Positions 6,523-7,999 of a stretch of 7,999 bases of DNA are shown here, in pieces. The notes under the pieces were generated by a model. The model was not told where the DNA came from. It saw only the letters and a list, made by a program, of their open reading frames with translations, and made no database searches. Position 1 is the stretch's first letter. The number at the start of each line of letters is the position of its first letter. Source of the stretch: an uncultured Clostridia bacterium (lineage in GTDB: Bacteria > Bacillota > Clostridia > Oscillospirales > Ruminococcaceae); assembly GCA_946535685.1 (NCBI GenBank), contig CAMNDR010000030.1, forward strand, positions 1 through 7,999, written 5' to 3'. Both the position numbers and the translations under genes were made by a program.

Positions 6523-7999
6523 ATGGTAGTAAAATGGATCATCCTTGCAGCATACCTCCTGCTGATGGTGGGAATCGGTATCTACTGCAGCAAAAAGACA
6601 AGCAATGTCAGTGATTTCGTCCTTGGCGGACGGAGCATCGGGCCGTGGTTTTCGGCATTTGCATTCGGCACGTCCTATTTCTCGGCGGTCGTGTTCATCG
6701 GCTATGCCGGACAGTTCGGCTGGAAGTATGGTATTTCGGCTTCCTGGATCGGCTTAGGCAATGCCCTGATCGGTTCGCTGCTGGCGTGGCTCATCCTCGG
6801 ACGGCGCACCCGCACGATGACCAAGCATCTCGATGCGACCACAATGCCGGAATTCTTTGAGAAGCGCTACCAGTCCCGCACCCTCAAGATCGTGGCATCC
6901 ATCATCGTATTCCTGTTCCTGATCCCCTATACAGCGTCGGTTTACAATGGCCTGTCGAGATTGTTCGAGTCCACGCTGTACATCCCGTATATCTATTGTA
7001 TCATCATCATGGCGCTGTTTACTGCGATCTATGTCATCGCCGGCGGCTTCCACGCTACGGCGCTCAACGACTTCATCCAGGGCATGATCATGCTGGCCGG
7101 CATCCTCGCCGTAGTCATCACGATCGTGTTCAAGGCCGGCGGCTTCTCGGAGGCGATCAGGGATCTTAATGCCACCCCGGATGATGCAGGCAATCTCAAT
7201 ACGCTCGGTTCCGTGTTCGGCCCTGCGCCGCTTGATCTGTTCGGCGTTGTGATCCTGACCTCGCTCGGCACCTGGGGTCTGCCGCAGATGATCCAGAAGT
7301 TCTATTCCATTTCCGATGACAGCGCCATCAAGCGCGGCACGATCATCTCCACAGTCTTTGCTGTGATCGTGGCAGGCGGCTGCTACTTCATCGGCGGCTT
7401 CGGCAGACTGTTTGCCACAGCCGGTGAAGCAGAGGGCATGAAGGTTCACATTGACACCATCAACGGCAAGCTCGAATTTGATGCCATCGTTCCTTCCATG
7501 CTCGAATCCGCACTTCCGGAGGCGCTGCTCGGCCTGATCGTCGTACTGGTGCTGGCGGCATCCATGTCCACGCTGTCCTCGCTGGTGCTGACCTCAAGCT
7601 CCACGCTGACGCTCGATCTCATCAAGCCGATGATGCTGAAGAAGGGCAAGGCATTTGACGAAAAGAAGCAGGTGCTCATCATCCGCATTTTCATTGCGCT
7701 GTTCCTGCTCCTGTCCGTTATCATGGCAGCCTATAAGAATGCCTACATCACGACACTGATGAGCATTTCCTGGGGTGCGCTTTCCGGATCATTCCTGGCG
7801 CCGTTCATGCTGGGTCTGTACTCGAAGAAGATCACGCCTGCTGCGGTTGGCGCATGCTTCGGCTTTGCGGTCATCTTCACGGTCGTACACACCTGCCTGT
7901 TCCTGCTGGGCTGGTTCCCGGATCTGGTCAAGGCCGTTACTGAGCTGCACCTTCCGATTTCGATCAATTCTCAGCTGAATGCCGGTGCATTCTGCATGC
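6523..7999 (+). CDS. Sodium:solute symporter (SSS/SLC5 family), 3' end outside window
   Basis: The reading frame is open for 492 codons to the right edge, so the last part of the protein is missing. It is a polytopic membrane transporter with at least twelve hydrophobic helices, roughly at 4-22, 40-62, 71-93, 121-143, 153-174, 183-204, 238-258, 272-294, 333-362, 386-404, 408-433 and 440-465. The family signature LGGRSIGPWFSAFAFGTS (34-51), the DFIQGMIMLAG segment (183-193) and LAASMSTLSSL (344-354) are clear. By alignment from memory with E. coli PutP, A346, S349 and T350 correspond to the Na+-site residues A337, S340 and T341. It should import a small solute (amino acid, sugar, carboxylate or vitamin) with Na+. 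The substrate cannot be deduced from the sequence. The start has AAAGGAG seven bases upstream, and its own consensus promoter makes it independent of spoIID. Confidence 0.93.
   Translation, partial: MVVKWIILAAYLLLMVGIGIYCSKKTSNVSDFVLGGRSIGPWFSAFAFGTSYFSAVVFIGYAGQFGWKYGISASWIGLGNALIGSLLAWLILGRRTRTMTKHLDATTMPEFFEKRYQSRTLKIVASIIVFLFLIPYTASVYNGLSRLFESTLYIPYIYCIIIMALFTAIYVIAGGFHATALNDFIQGMIMLAGILAVVITIVFKAGGFSEAIRDLNATPDDAGNLNTLGSVFGPAPLDLFGVVILTSLGTWGLPQMIQKFYSISDDSAIKRGTIISTVFAVIVAGGCYFIGGFGRLFATAGEAEGMKVHIDTINGKLEFDAIVPSMLESALPEALLGLIVVLVLAASMSTLSSLVLTSSSTLTLDLIKPMMLKKGKAFDEKKQVLIIRIFIALFLLLSVIMAAYKNAYITTLMSISWGALSGSFLAPFMLGLYSKKITPAAVGACFGFAVIFTVVHTCLFLLGWFPDLVKAVTELHLPISINSQLNAGAFCM

Noticed and set aside
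6754..7449. Minus-strand open frame of 231 codons within the symporter gene
   Set aside because: It is antisense to conserved transmembrane helices. Its hydrophilic, His/Asp-rich product is typical of a shadow frame.

Overview
The window reads as chromosomal core DNA of a low-G+C-phylum but GC-leaning anaerobe: Bacillota, class Clostridia, most likely an Oscillospiraceae/Ruminococcus-like gut organism. This rests on the protein families (SpoIID, a clostridial-type citrate synthase, an OmpR-type two-component pair, DUF1385), strong AGGAGG ribosome binding sites, AT-rich vegetative promoters between GC-rich genes, and a lipoprotein with Ruminococcus-like Asp-rich loops. The genus is an inference. 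No mobile element, CRISPR array, tRNA or rRNA was seen, and no stretch over 300 bases lacks a gene.

Left two thirds (1-5225, minus strand): a compact five-gene array transcribed right to left: citrate synthase, then a lipoprotein, an OmpR/PhoB response regulator, a HAMP/HisKA sensor kinase, and the N-terminal part of a DUF1385 (YqhQ-like) membrane protein that runs off the left edge. A near-consensus sigma-A promoter lies just upstream of citrate synthase (TTGACT, 17 bp, TATAAT). The first two genes overlap by 23 nt and regulator and kinase overlap by 14 nt, so at least the first four genes look like one transcription unit. A GC-rich hairpin separates the kinase from DUF1385.

Right third (5326-7999, plus strand): a divergently oriented spoIID-like lytic transglycosylase gene, a probable terminator, then a consensus sigma-A promoter (TTGACA, 17 bp, TATAAT, preceded by A-tracts) driving a sodium:solute symporter whose 3' end lies beyond the window.

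Taken together: a central carbon enzyme is co-transcribed with a complete envelope-sensing module (secreted lipoprotein, sensor kinase, regulator), next to a cell-wall hydrolase gene and a Na+-coupled transporter. The families are all known. The least explained parts are the lipoprotein, its link to the two-component system, and the pairing with citrate synthase. I found no clear evidence of a wholly new system.
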